The notes beneath the pieces are model-generated. The model saw only the letters and a list, made by a program, of their open reading frames with translations, was not told where the DNA came from and did no database searches. From contig NZ_CP027657.1 in the NCBI RefSeq assembly GCF_003008615.1, positions 4,774,001-4,838,000 on the forward strand: a DNA stretch of 64,000 nt, in the 5' to 3' direction. The translations under genes and the position numbers were made by a program. The stretch comes from Pseudomonas mendocina. GTDB lineage: Bacteria > Pseudomonadota > Gammaproteobacteria > Pseudomonadales > Pseudomonadaceae. This document shows positions 18,507 through 26,181 of the stretch, piece after piece (position 1 is the first letter of the stretch; every line of letters begins with the position of its first letter).

Positions 18507-18920
18507 TCAGGTCGTATAGGGGAATTCAGCGGCATGTTGAGCGATCCACTCGCTGGCGCATTGTTCGATGGCTCTGGTTTCACCGGACTCTTGCTCCAGT
18601 TGTTTGCGGTAATGCTGGATCTGGCAGACCTGTTCGACCATGCGTGCACGGAACAGCGTGTCTTCGTCGATAAAGGCGATGCCCACCAGATAGTCTGCCT
18701 CCTGCCTTTTGCACCAGGCGATCACGCCGGGGTAGCGGGCCTGCTCACCGAGTAGCGGGATGCGCAGCTCCACCGAAGTGCCACGGCGAAAGCCGCGTGG
18801 TGAGTTGCACGCGACCCCGCCGAGGCTGATATTGTTCAGCCTTTGCCTGGGAATGCAGGCCTGTTTGCGCAGCACCAGTTCCACGGGCATATCGCTTGGA
18901 TGACGCAAAAACTTACGCAT
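18507..18920 (-). CDS. PilZ-domain protein
   Basis: A 137-residue cyclic-di-GMP receptor candidate. The RxxxR motif appears as RKFLRH at the N-terminus and the second motif as NISLGG near residue 30, the canonical PilZ pair that wraps a c-di-GMP dimer. A C-terminal helical extension follows. The target is unknown. GAGGT lies eight bases upstream of the ATG. The start codon shares the CATG palindrome at 18918-18921 with the divergent thioredoxin-like gene. On the minus strand TATACT at 18968-18963 may be its -10 box, inside that neighbour. Confidence 0.88.
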   Translation of the reverse strand: MRKFLRHPSDMPVELVLRKQACIPRQRLNNISLGGVACNSPRGFRRGTSVELRIPLLGEQARYPGVIAWCKRQEADYLVGIAFIDEDTLFRARMVEQVCQIQHYRKQLEQESGETRAIEQCASEWIAQHAAEFPYTT

Positions 18921-19305
18921 GAACACCGACCTCGAATGCAGGCAAACTGATATCAGTGAATCCAGTATAGCGGCGCAATTGGAGCTGACCGATCTGGATG
19001 CGGATCGTCTTCTGCTCGACCTGCCCGGTACGTCGCTACTGGTGTTCACTAGCACGGGCTGTGCCAGCTGCCGCTGGGCGCGCCAGACTTTGCCGGAGAT
19101 GGCGCTGCCGGTGGAGCGTCTGTGCTGGGTCGATGCGGGCCACAATGCCGGTCTGGTGACGCGCTACGAGGTTTTTCACCTGCCTGCACTGTTTCTGGTG
19201 CGTGACGGTCAATTCCTTGGCGCGTTGCAGTCACGTCTAACCCTTACCGATCTTGTTGCCGCGATCAACGAAGCAGCGCTTCGCCCGGCTGAGGAGCTTC
19301 CCTGA
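18919..19305 (+). CDS. Thioredoxin-fold protein with CASC active site
   Basis: A 128-residue cytoplasmic thioredoxin-like protein without signal peptide. LLVFTSTGCASCRWARQTLPEM places a CxxC at the usual helix start and FHLPALFLVRDGQ supplies the cis-proline. It differs from the WCGPC of classical thioredoxin, so the redox partner is uncertain. The stop overlaps the next start (TGATG at 19303-19307), which couples it to the PanE-like gene. The assumed ATG at 18919 overlaps the divergent PilZ start and lacks a clear ribosome site, so a later start near 18975 is possible. Confidence 0.75.
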   Translation: MNTDLECRQTDISESSIAAQLELTDLDADRLLLDLPGTSLLVFTSTGCASCRWARQTLPEMALPVERLCWVDAGHNAGLVTRYEVFHLPALFLVRDGQFLGALQSRLTLTDLVAAINEAALRPAEELP

Positions 19306-20261
19306 TGTCCCAACCCTCCACGCCGCGTATTGGCATCATCGGCACAGGCGCCATTGGTGGCTTTTATGGCTTGCTGCTGGCACGTGCTGGTTATGACGTG
19401 CACTTTTTGCTGCGCAGCGAATATGCCGCGGTGGTCGAGCATGGCCTGCAGCTCAATAGCGCCGTGCATGGCACTCAGTCTCTGCAGTCGGTACAGGCTT
19501 ACCGGCGGGTCGATGAAATGCCGCCGTGCGACTGGCTGTTGGTCGGTGCGAAAACTACCGGTAATGCCGAGCTGGCACCGTTGATCGCCCAGGCAGCCGC
19601 GCCTGGTGCCAAGGTCGTCCTGCTACAGAATGGCCTGGCTGTGGAGGACGAGTTGCGCCCCTTGCTGCCCGACGCTTTGCATCTGCTTGGCGGGCTCTGC
19701 TACATCTGCGTTCACCGCAGCGCGCCTGGAGTGATCGAGCACCAGGCGCTGGGGGCAATCAACCTGGCTTACCATTCCGGCCCTGCGAGCGATGAAGGGC
19801 AGCGTCTGGCGCTGGTCGAGGAGGGGGCCGACCTGCTGCGCAAGGCCGGGCTGGATTCGGCAGTCATGCACAACCTGGCGCAGACGCGCTGGCAGAAGCT
19901 GGTGTGGAACGTGCCTTACAACGGTCTTTCCGTGTTGCTCGATGCCGATACGCGTCGTCTGATGGCCAACCCTGACAGTCGTGCGCTGATTCGCGACATG
20001 ATGCTGGAAGTGATCCAGGCCGCCCAGGCGCTCGGCCATGGCATGCCGGAGAACTATGCCGACAAGCTGCTGGCGGCCACCGAGCGGATGCCCGATTACC
20101 TGCCTAGCATGTACCACGACTTCGCCCAGGGGCGACCGGCGGAACTGCACGCGATCTACGAAGCACCTCTGGTAGCTGCTGAAGCTAGTGGTTTCGACAT
20201 GCCCAAGGTGCGCGCGTTGTATCAGGCGCTTCGTTTTATTCAGACTCGTCAGGAGGCCTGA
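19305..20261 (+). CDS. panE: 2-dehydropantoate 2-reductase family protein (PanE/ApbA)
   Basis: A 318-residue ketopantoate reductase-type enzyme. The Rossmann motif GTGAIGG is at 13-19, QNGL follows in the hinge region, and KLVWNVPYNGLSVLL contains the catalytic lysine region typical of the family. NADPH reduction of ketopantoate to pantoate is the family reaction, but pseudomonads carry several paralogues and this one may act on another 2-keto acid. It starts one base inside the upstream gene's stop and is followed by the nucleotidase gene two bases later. Confidence 0.85.
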   Translation: MSQPSTPRIGIIGTGAIGGFYGLLLARAGYDVHFLLRSEYAAVVEHGLQLNSAVHGTQSLQSVQAYRRVDEMPPCDWLLVGAKTTGNAELAPLIAQAAAPGAKVVLLQNGLAVEDELRPLLPDALHLLGGLCYICVHRSAPGVIEHQALGAINLAYHSGPASDEGQRLALVEEGADLLRKAGLDSAVMHNLAQTRWQKLVWNVPYNGLSVLLDADTRRLMANPDSRALIRDMMLEVIQAAQALGHGMPENYADKLLAATERMPDYLPSMYHDFAQGRPAELHAIYEAPLVAAEASGFDMPKVRALYQALRFIQTRQEA

Positions 20262-20263
20262 GC

Positions 20264-21169
20264 ATGGGCAAGGGGCTGGGGGACAAACTGGTGCTGGCGA
20301 TTTCTTCGCGAGCACTGTTCGATCTGAGTGAGAGCCACCAGATCTATGAGAGCGAAGGGGTCGAGGCCTACCGCCGATATCAGATCGAGCACGAAGATGA
20401 AGTGCTGATGCCGGGCGACGCCTTCCCGCTGGTGGAGAAGCTGCTCGGGCTCAACACGCGGCTCAGTGAGCAGCGTGTCGAGGTCATCCTGGTTTCGCGC
20501 AACAGCGCCGATACCGGCCTGCGGGCGTTCAATTCGATCCAGCACTATGGCCTGGGCATCTCTCGTGCTGCTTTCGTGGGTGGCCGCAGCCCTGACCCTT
20601 ATCTGGCGGCCTTTGGTTGCCACCTGTTCCTTTCCACCCACGCCGATGACGTGCGCAACGCGCTGAAGGCTGGCTTCGGTGCTGCGACCCTGCTGTCCGG
20701 TGGCGCGCGGCGGGCAAATAGCAACGAGCTGCGTATCGCCTTCGATGGCGACGCGGTGCTGTTCTCTGACGATTCCGAGCGCGTCTACCAGAGTGGCGGT
20801 CTGCATGCCTTCCAGGATCATGAGCGCGAAGCCGCGCGGCAGGCACTGCTGGGTGGGCCGTTCAAGCCTTTCCTGGCAGCTTTGCACCGCCTGCAGCAGG
20901 AGTTCCCCGAGGCAGACTGCCCGATCCGTACCGCGTTGGTCACCGCGCGTTCGGCCCCGGCACATGAGCGGGTGATTCGCACCCTGCGCGAATGGAACAT
21001 CCGTCTGGACGAGTCATTCTTCCTGGGCGGGCTGGACAAGTCGGCAGTGCTCGAGGCCTTCGCTGCCGATGTGTTCTTCGATGACCAGACCGGGCATTGC
21101 GAGAAGGCGCGCCAGGTGGTGGCGACCGGTCATGTGCCGCATGGCGTGAGCAATGAGCTGTTGCCCTGA
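20264..21169 (+). CDS. 5'-nucleotidase (cytosolic 5'-nucleotidase 1-like)
   Basis: A 301-residue protein of the bacterial family resembling cytosolic IMP/AMP 5'-nucleotidase. Seen are LVLAISSRALFDL at the N-terminus, VSRNSADTGLR, RIAFDGDAVLFSDDSERV with the two acidic catalytic residues of a HAD-like fold, TARSAPAHERVI, and AADVFFDDQ near the end. It should dephosphorylate nucleoside monophosphates in the cytoplasm. AGGAGG lies seven bases before the ATG, and the gene directly follows the PanE-like gene as the third gene of the run. Confidence 0.88.
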   Translation: MGKGLGDKLVLAISSRALFDLSESHQIYESEGVEAYRRYQIEHEDEVLMPGDAFPLVEKLLGLNTRLSEQRVEVILVSRNSADTGLRAFNSIQHYGLGISRAAFVGGRSPDPYLAAFGCHLFLSTHADDVRNALKAGFGAATLLSGGARRANSNELRIAFDGDAVLFSDDSERVYQSGGLHAFQDHEREAARQALLGGPFKPFLAALHRLQQEFPEADCPIRTALVTARSAPAHERVIRTLREWNIRLDESFFLGGLDKSAVLEAFAADVFFDDQTGHCEKARQVVATGHVPHGVSNELLP

Positions 21170-21181
21170 GCGCCCGTGCGT

Positions 21182-21212
21182 CATTCATATGAATGGCTGC
21201 ATATAGCCATTC
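21182..21212. other. Two overlapping palindromes (alternative hairpins)
   Basis: CATTCATATGAATG at 21182-21195 is a perfect palindrome. GAATGGCT at 21191-21198 also pairs with AGCCATTC at 21205-21212. The GAATG arm is shared, so the two structures exclude each other. They lie between the nucleotidase gene and the universal stress protein gene. Confidence 0.6.
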
Positions 21213-21297
21213 GTCCTAAATAAGGCCTCCCACCTTGCTTTATCTGGCGCGCTGCTAAGCTCAATCAAGGGCCTGAGCCAGCAGTCAAGGAGGCCAC

Positions 21298-21798
21298 GTG
21301 ATCCGCTCCATACTCTATGCCACCGATCTCGGCCTCTATGCCTCCTATGTATTGCAGCATGCCCTGGCGCTGACTCGCAGCTTCAAGGCTGATCTGTACG
21401 TGGTGCATGCGGTCGAACCGATGGGACTGTTCGCCGAGTCCGTGCTGCAGACCTACCTTGATGAGGACACCCTGGTCGAGCTGAGGCGCAATGGTCTGAA
21501 TACGGTGATGGCAAGCATCGAACAGCGTGTGCTCGAAGGTTTTCGCGATGAGTTGGGGGATGGTCAGCAGGATCTGCAAATGATTCGAGCTGTGCGTGTG
21601 CTGCAAGGCGACCCGCCTGCAGTGATTCTTGGGGAGGCGCAGAAACTCGGCGTGGATCTGCTGGTCGTAGGCAGTCATAGCCATGGACCTGCATTGGCCG
21701 TACCGCTGGGGCGCACGGCCGCGAGGCTGGTACAGCTGGCCGATGTTCCGGTTTATCTGGTGCCGATGCTGCAGCATCGTGGGCATGGTGAGTTATAG
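21298..21798 (+). CDS. Universal stress protein, UspA family
   Basis: A 166-residue single-domain Usp. It starts IRSILYATDLG, and ends with the ATP-binding glycine loop VVGSHSHGPALAVPLGRTA followed by ARLVQLADVPVYLVP. The G-x2-G-x9-G-(S/T) pattern indicates the nucleotide-binding class. The start is GTG at 21298 with an ideal AAGGAGG five bases upstream. It is a monocistronic gene between the nucleotidase run and cysB. Its specific stress role cannot be told from sequence. Confidence 0.92.
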   Translation: MIRSILYATDLGLYASYVLQHALALTRSFKADLYVVHAVEPMGLFAESVLQTYLDEDTLVELRRNGLNTVMASIEQRVLEGFRDELGDGQQDLQMIRAVRVLQGDPPAVILGEAQKLGVDLLVVGSHSHGPALAVPLGRTAARLVQLADVPVYLVPMLQHRGHGEL

Positions 21799-21841
21799 GA
21801 GATAAATTAGTAAATGATCTAGGATGTGCGATTAAACCAAT

Positions 21842-21856
21842 AATATGGTTATATAC
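21842..21856. promoter_or_regulatory. Motif shared by cysB and cysH/thrH upstream regions (copy 1)
   Basis: AATATGGTTATATAC, 45 bases before cysB. AATATGGTTATAAAC occurs at 23642-23656, a 14 of 15 match. A site for CysB autoregulation is a reasonable guess. Confidence 0.4.
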
Positions 21857-21892
21857 GGCATTGGCGGCTACTGGTCTGCCTTACTGCTCTGA

Positions 21893-22876
<984 letters not shown>

Positions 22877-22890
22877 GTCCGTCCGCAAAT

Positions 22891-22924
22891 GAAAATGGCG
22901 CCCTTGGGCGCCATTTTCGTTTTT
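22891..22924. terminator. Bidirectional terminator between cysB and the cysH-like gene
   Basis: GAAAATGGCGCCC and GGGCGCCATTTTC form a perfect 13-bp stem with a two-base loop, followed by TTTTT on the plus strand. Confidence 0.9.
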
Positions 22925-22932
22925 GGAGAGGA

Positions 22933-23553
22933 TCAGTGGCTCAGGTGCAGCCCGCACTCACGGTTGTCCTCGCCCTTGGTCGGGTCGAAGTAATCGAACT
23001 CGTTCGGCAGGTCATGGGCCACCAGGTACTGATAAAGATCCTTGGACGACCAGTGCAGCAGCGGGGCAACCTTGATCAGACCATCCGGGTTGATGCTGAT
23101 CGGCTCCATCTGCGCGCGTACGGCGGTGTCGGTTGCGCGCAGGGCGGTGAACCAGACGCTGGGCGCCGTCTCGCGCAGGGCACGGGCGAACGGCTCGAGC
23201 TTCACCTCTTCGGTGAAGGCGGCGTGACGCGGATCATCCAGGCCAGGTACCGGGCCGTCGATGGCCTCGCGGTGCGCACGCGAGCGCTTGGGCAGGTAGG
23301 TGATGAGATTGAGGTTGAGCTTGCGGGCCACCTCATCGGCGAAGCGGTAGGTGGCTTCGGTGTTGTAACCGCTGTCCATCCAGACCACCGGGATATCCGG
23401 CTTGACCTGGCTGACCATGTGCAGGATCACCGCTTCGAAGGGGCGGAAGTTGGTGGTGCAGATGGCGGGTTTTCCCAGCCCTATGGCCCACTGAACCAGC
23501 TTTTCTGGTTGGTTACCGAATTCGGCGTTGAGCGCGTCCAGGTCGAGTTCCAT
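22933..23553 (-). CDS. cysH: Short, divergent phosphoadenosine phosphosulfate reductase-like protein
   Basis: A 206-residue PAPS/APS reductase-family protein. The C-terminal ECGLH motif with the catalytic cysteine is intact (RECGLHLSH), and DIPVVWMDSGYNTEATYRFAD matches the family core. The two CC pairs that hold the 4Fe-4S cluster in Pseudomonas APS reductases are absent, and the N-terminal phosphate loop reads CTTNFRPFEA rather than a serine-rich SSxFG. It is also about 60 residues shorter than the P. aeruginosa enzyme I recall at this locus. It may be a thioredoxin-dependent PAPS reductase or have a changed role. The gene symbol is by position and family. Confidence 0.75.
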   Translation of the reverse strand: MELDLDALNAEFGNQPEKLVQWAIGLGKPAICTTNFRPFEAVILHMVSQVKPDIPVVWMDSGYNTEATYRFADEVARKLNLNLITYLPKRSRAHREAIDGPVPGLDDPRHAAFTEEVKLEPFARALRETAPSVWFTALRATDTAVRAQMEPISINPDGLIKVAPLLHWSSKDLYQYLVAHDLPNEFDYFDPTKGEDNRECGLHLSH

Positions 23554-23603
23554 GGTGAGGATTCCAGATCGTGTGCGTGAGGGCGCGATGGTAGCAAAGG
23601 CGG

Positions 23604-23621
23604 GTTATGCCGCTAAATAAC
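23604..23621. promoter_or_regulatory. LysR-type box upstream of the cysH-like gene
   Basis: GTTAT-N8-ATAAC (23604-23608 and 23617-23621) fits an interrupted LysR-type palindrome, 50 bases upstream of the cysH-like start. CysB is the obvious candidate. Confidence 0.4.
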
Positions 23622-23641
23622 TAGCTGGATGGTAGAGCTTC

Positions 23642-23656
23642 AATATGGTTATAAAC
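23642..23656. promoter_or_regulatory. Motif shared by cysB and cysH/thrH upstream regions (copy 2)
   Basis: AATATGGTTATAAAC in the divergent region between the cysH-like gene and thrH; see the copy at 21842. Confidence 0.4.
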
Positions 23657-23727
23657 AGCTGCATTGCGCCTGGCAGGCCCAGCGGCTAGAGTGCCGGCTC
23701 CTTTTTGGCTCAACCGAGGAGTGGCCT

Positions 23728-24345
23728 GTGGAAATCGCGTGTCTCGACCTGGAAGGTGTACTGGTTCCGGAAATCTGGATCGCCTTCGCGGAAAAAACCG
23801 GCATCGAGTCGCTCAAGGCGACCACCCGCGACATCCCCGATTACGACGTGCTGATGCAGCAGCGCCTGCGCATTCTCGATGAGCATGGTCTGAAGCTGAA
23901 AGATATCCAGGACGTGATCGCCACGCTCAAACCGCTCGATGGCGCGGTGGAGTTCGTCGACTGGCTGCGTGAGCGGTTCCAGGTGGTGATTCTCTCTGAC
24001 ACCTTTTACGAGTTTTCCCAACCGCTGATGCGTCAGCTCGGTTTCCCGACCCTGCTGTGCCATCGTCTGATCACTGACGAAAATGATCGCGTGGTCAGCT
24101 ACCAGCTGCGCCAGAAGGATCCCAAGCGCCAATCCGTTCTCGCCTTCAAGAGCCTCTACTACCGCGTGATTGCGGCCGGTGACTCGTACAACGACACCAC
24201 CATGCTCAGCGAGGCCCACGCCGGCATCCTGTTCCATGCGCCGGACAACGTGATCCGCGAGTTCCCGCAGTTTCCGGCTGTGCATACCTACGAGGATCTG
24301 AAGCAGGAATTCCTCAAGGCATCGAACCGCAAGCTGAGCCTGTAG
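23728..24345 (+). CDS. thrH: Phosphoserine/homoserine phosphotransferase ThrH
   Basis: A 205-residue HAD-superfamily enzyme, exactly the ThrH length. The nucleophile motif is modified to CLDLEGVLVPE (Asp7, Glu9), typical of ThrH. Motif II is VVILSDTFYEF, and GDSYNDTTML gives the metal-binding aspartates. ThrH dephosphorylates phosphoserine and can pass the phosphate to homoserine. The start is a GTG at 23728 with GAGGA seven bases upstream; an in-frame ATG at 23629 lies before the likely promoter region. Confidence 0.94.
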   Translation: MEIACLDLEGVLVPEIWIAFAEKTGIESLKATTRDIPDYDVLMQQRLRILDEHGLKLKDIQDVIATLKPLDGAVEFVDWLRERFQVVILSDTFYEFSQPLMRQLGFPTLLCHRLITDENDRVVSYQLRQKDPKRQSVLAFKSLYYRVIAAGDSYNDTTMLSEAHAGILFHAPDNVIREFPQFPAVHTYEDLKQEFLKASNRKLSL

Positions 24346-24351
24346 CCGACA

Positions 24352-24404
24352 TAGGGCCGGGTGCAACTCGCCATCGCGATCTGGCGGGTTGCACCCGGCC
24401 CTAC
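24352..24404. repeat. Palindromic repeat (family B) between thrH and pabB
   Basis: AGGGCCGGGTGCAAC and GTTGCACCCGGCCCT form a 15-bp stem separated by a second CGCC/TGGCG pairing. It belongs to the GTAGGGCGGGTGCAAC family also at 37022 and 51409. It lies between convergent genes and may serve as a terminator. Confidence 0.8.
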
Positions 24405-24408
24405 GTTT

Positions 24409-25752
24409 CTAAAGCCCCTCCAGCGTCTCCAGCAGCACCTTCACCTTGGTGATCGACTCCTGATACTCGGCCTGCCAGTTGGAGTCGGCGACGATGCCGC
24501 CGCCGCCCCAGCAGCTGACCTGTCCATCCTTGACCAGCAGGCTGCGGATGGCAATGGAGCTGTCCAGCTCGCCGCGTACGTCCAGATACAGCAACGAGCC
24601 GCAGTACAGGCCGCGCCTGGTCGGTTCGAGCTCGTCGATGATCTGCATGGCGCGAATCTTCGGCGCGCCAGTGATGGAGCCCCCGGGGAAGCTGCCGGCA
24701 ACCAGGTCGAGCGCATCCTTGCCTGGCGCCAGTTCGGCGGTGACGCAACTGACCAGGTGATGCACGTTGGGGTAGCTCTCCAGTGCGAACAGCTCAGGCA
24801 CTCGTACCGAGCCTGTGCGGCAGCTGCGGCCGAGATCGTTGCGCAACAGGTCGACGATCATCAGATTCTCTGCACGATCCTTGCGGCTGCTCAGCAGTTC
24901 CTGCGCCTGTGCCAGGTCGTCCTGGGCATCGCTGCCACGTGGGCGGGTGCCCTTGATGGGCCGGGTTTCCACCTGGCCAGCGCTGACCTTGAGAAAACGT
25001 TCGGGTGACAGGCTGAGAATGGCGCCGCCATCGGCCAGGGTCTGGAAACCGGAGAAGGGCGTAGGGCAGGCCTTGCGCAGCGCCAGATAGGCAGCCCACG
25101 GATCGCCCTCGCACGGTGCCTGGAAGCGCTGAGCGAAGTTCACCTGGTAGCAATCGCCAGCAAGGATGTAGGCCTGGATGCGTTCGATGGCCTGACGATA
25201 GTCGGCTTGAGTCAGATCGGCATGAAAGGCCTGGCTGAGGCGAAAGCTTGCAGGCACATCCGTGTGTGGCGCCTGGAACAACGCCAGCAGACGCTCACGT
25301 TCGGGTTGCGCCAGGGCGGGATGGAACAGCAGCTCGCTGGTGCCAAGCAGGTGGTCGCTGATCAACGCCCAGCCGTACAGGCCGAAGCACGCATCCTCCA
25401 GGCCCAGGTCATCGCGACTCTGGTTGGGCAGCTCTTCCAGGCGACGACCGAAGTCATAGGCCAGGTATCCGATCAGCCCGCCGACGAATGGTGCGCTGTG
25501 GCCGTCCGCCAATTGTGCCGGCCCAAGGCTCTGCAGCGCGTCGCGTAGGCGTTGCAGGAAAGCGTTGGCCGATTCGTCGGCAGTCGGTGCCAGCTCTGCC
25601 AATGGCCAAGCGCTCATAAGGTCATAGCGTCCACGCTCGGCACCCGGTCGCCCGGCATCCAGCAAGACAGCGCCCGGTGCTTGTCGGATACGCTGGAAGT
25701 ACTCCGCAGGGTCGGCGCGATAAGGCAGAGGGTGCAGGGAACAGCTGGGCAT
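24409..25752 (-). CDS. pabB: Aminodeoxychorismate synthase component I
   Basis: A 447-residue chorismate-binding enzyme. It uses ammonia from PabA to turn chorismate into 4-amino-4-deoxychorismate for folate synthesis. Seen are GLIGYLAYDFGR in the N-terminal domain, the PIKGTRPRG motif that distinguishes PabB from many TrpE, LRNDLGR, and FPGGSITGAPKIRAM near the C-terminus. ATG 25752 (MPSCSLHPL) is chosen from homologue starts. A start at 25806 is in frame, and neither has a convincing ribosome site. Confidence 0.93.
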   Translation of the reverse strand: MPSCSLHPLPYRADPAEYFQRIRQAPGAVLLDAGRPGAERGRYDLMSAWPLAELAPTADESANAFLQRLRDALQSLGPAQLADGHSAPFVGGLIGYLAYDFGRRLEELPNQSRDDLGLEDACFGLYGWALISDHLLGTSELLFHPALAQPERERLLALFQAPHTDVPASFRLSQAFHADLTQADYRQAIERIQAYILAGDCYQVNFAQRFQAPCEGDPWAAYLALRKACPTPFSGFQTLADGGAILSLSPERFLKVSAGQVETRPIKGTRPRGSDAQDDLAQAQELLSSRKDRAENLMIVDLLRNDLGRSCRTGSVRVPELFALESYPNVHHLVSCVTAELAPGKDALDLVAGSFPGGSITGAPKIRAMQIIDELEPTRRGLYCGSLLYLDVRGELDSSIAIRSLLVKDGQVSCWGGGGIVADSNWQAEYQESITKVKVLLETLEGL

Positions 25753-26181
25753 GCGTGGTCGTCGGGAGGGGTGGAAGAACGATTGTAGTCTGCCGCTAAC
25801 ATTCATCCTAGAGCTTCTGCCCGTGTTTACTCGGATGTGTCCTGCTGATTAGTATGGAGCGGTGCCAGGACGTTGAATTTAGGGTCTGTTCCCGTTTCAT
25901 CGCTAGCCCCGTTGCCGCGAGAAATAGCTCCCGATTAGGCGCAGGACGCCGGTAATGGTGATTCCCTTGCCAAGTCCTGCAACGACAGCGGGGTCATTTC
26001 CCGCGCAACCCGAAGGGCCGGGCCAGTTTTAGCGTGGGGGCGTTGTTACTCGACGGCTCATTGGGGCGCCAAACTTTGCGTCTCGCGCCTAGCCCCGCGC
26101 TAAAACTGGCTCCGGCGCGGCCGCGAATGAAATGGGAACAACCCTAGTACCAGAACAATAATTAATGAAGGGATCCAGGCT
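25753..26181. other. Gene-free stretch holding a MITE-like element
   Basis: No reading frame with coding character is seen. The left part contains the pabB promoter region; 25879-26146 is an inverted-repeat element, described separately. Confidence 0.6.
25879..26146. mobile_element. MITE-like element, about 268 bp, TA-flanked
   Basis: The ends are imperfect terminal inverted repeats: TAGGGTCTGTTCCCGTTTCA at the left and, as reverse complement, TAGGGTTGTTCCCATTTCAT at the right. A second, nested inverted pair is CCAGTTTTAGCG (about 26024) and CGCTAAAACTGG (about 26098). TA lies at both outer ends, as expected for insertion at TA. No transposase is encoded. It lies between pabB and the first LAL regulator and could bring or disrupt a promoter. 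The family is not identified. Confidence 0.55.

Noticed and set aside
18931..18968. TATAGC as a plus-strand promoter for the thioredoxin-like gene
   Set aside because: It would place the RNA start after the assumed ATG; without N-terminal evidence neither start can be preferred, so it is not listed as a promoter.
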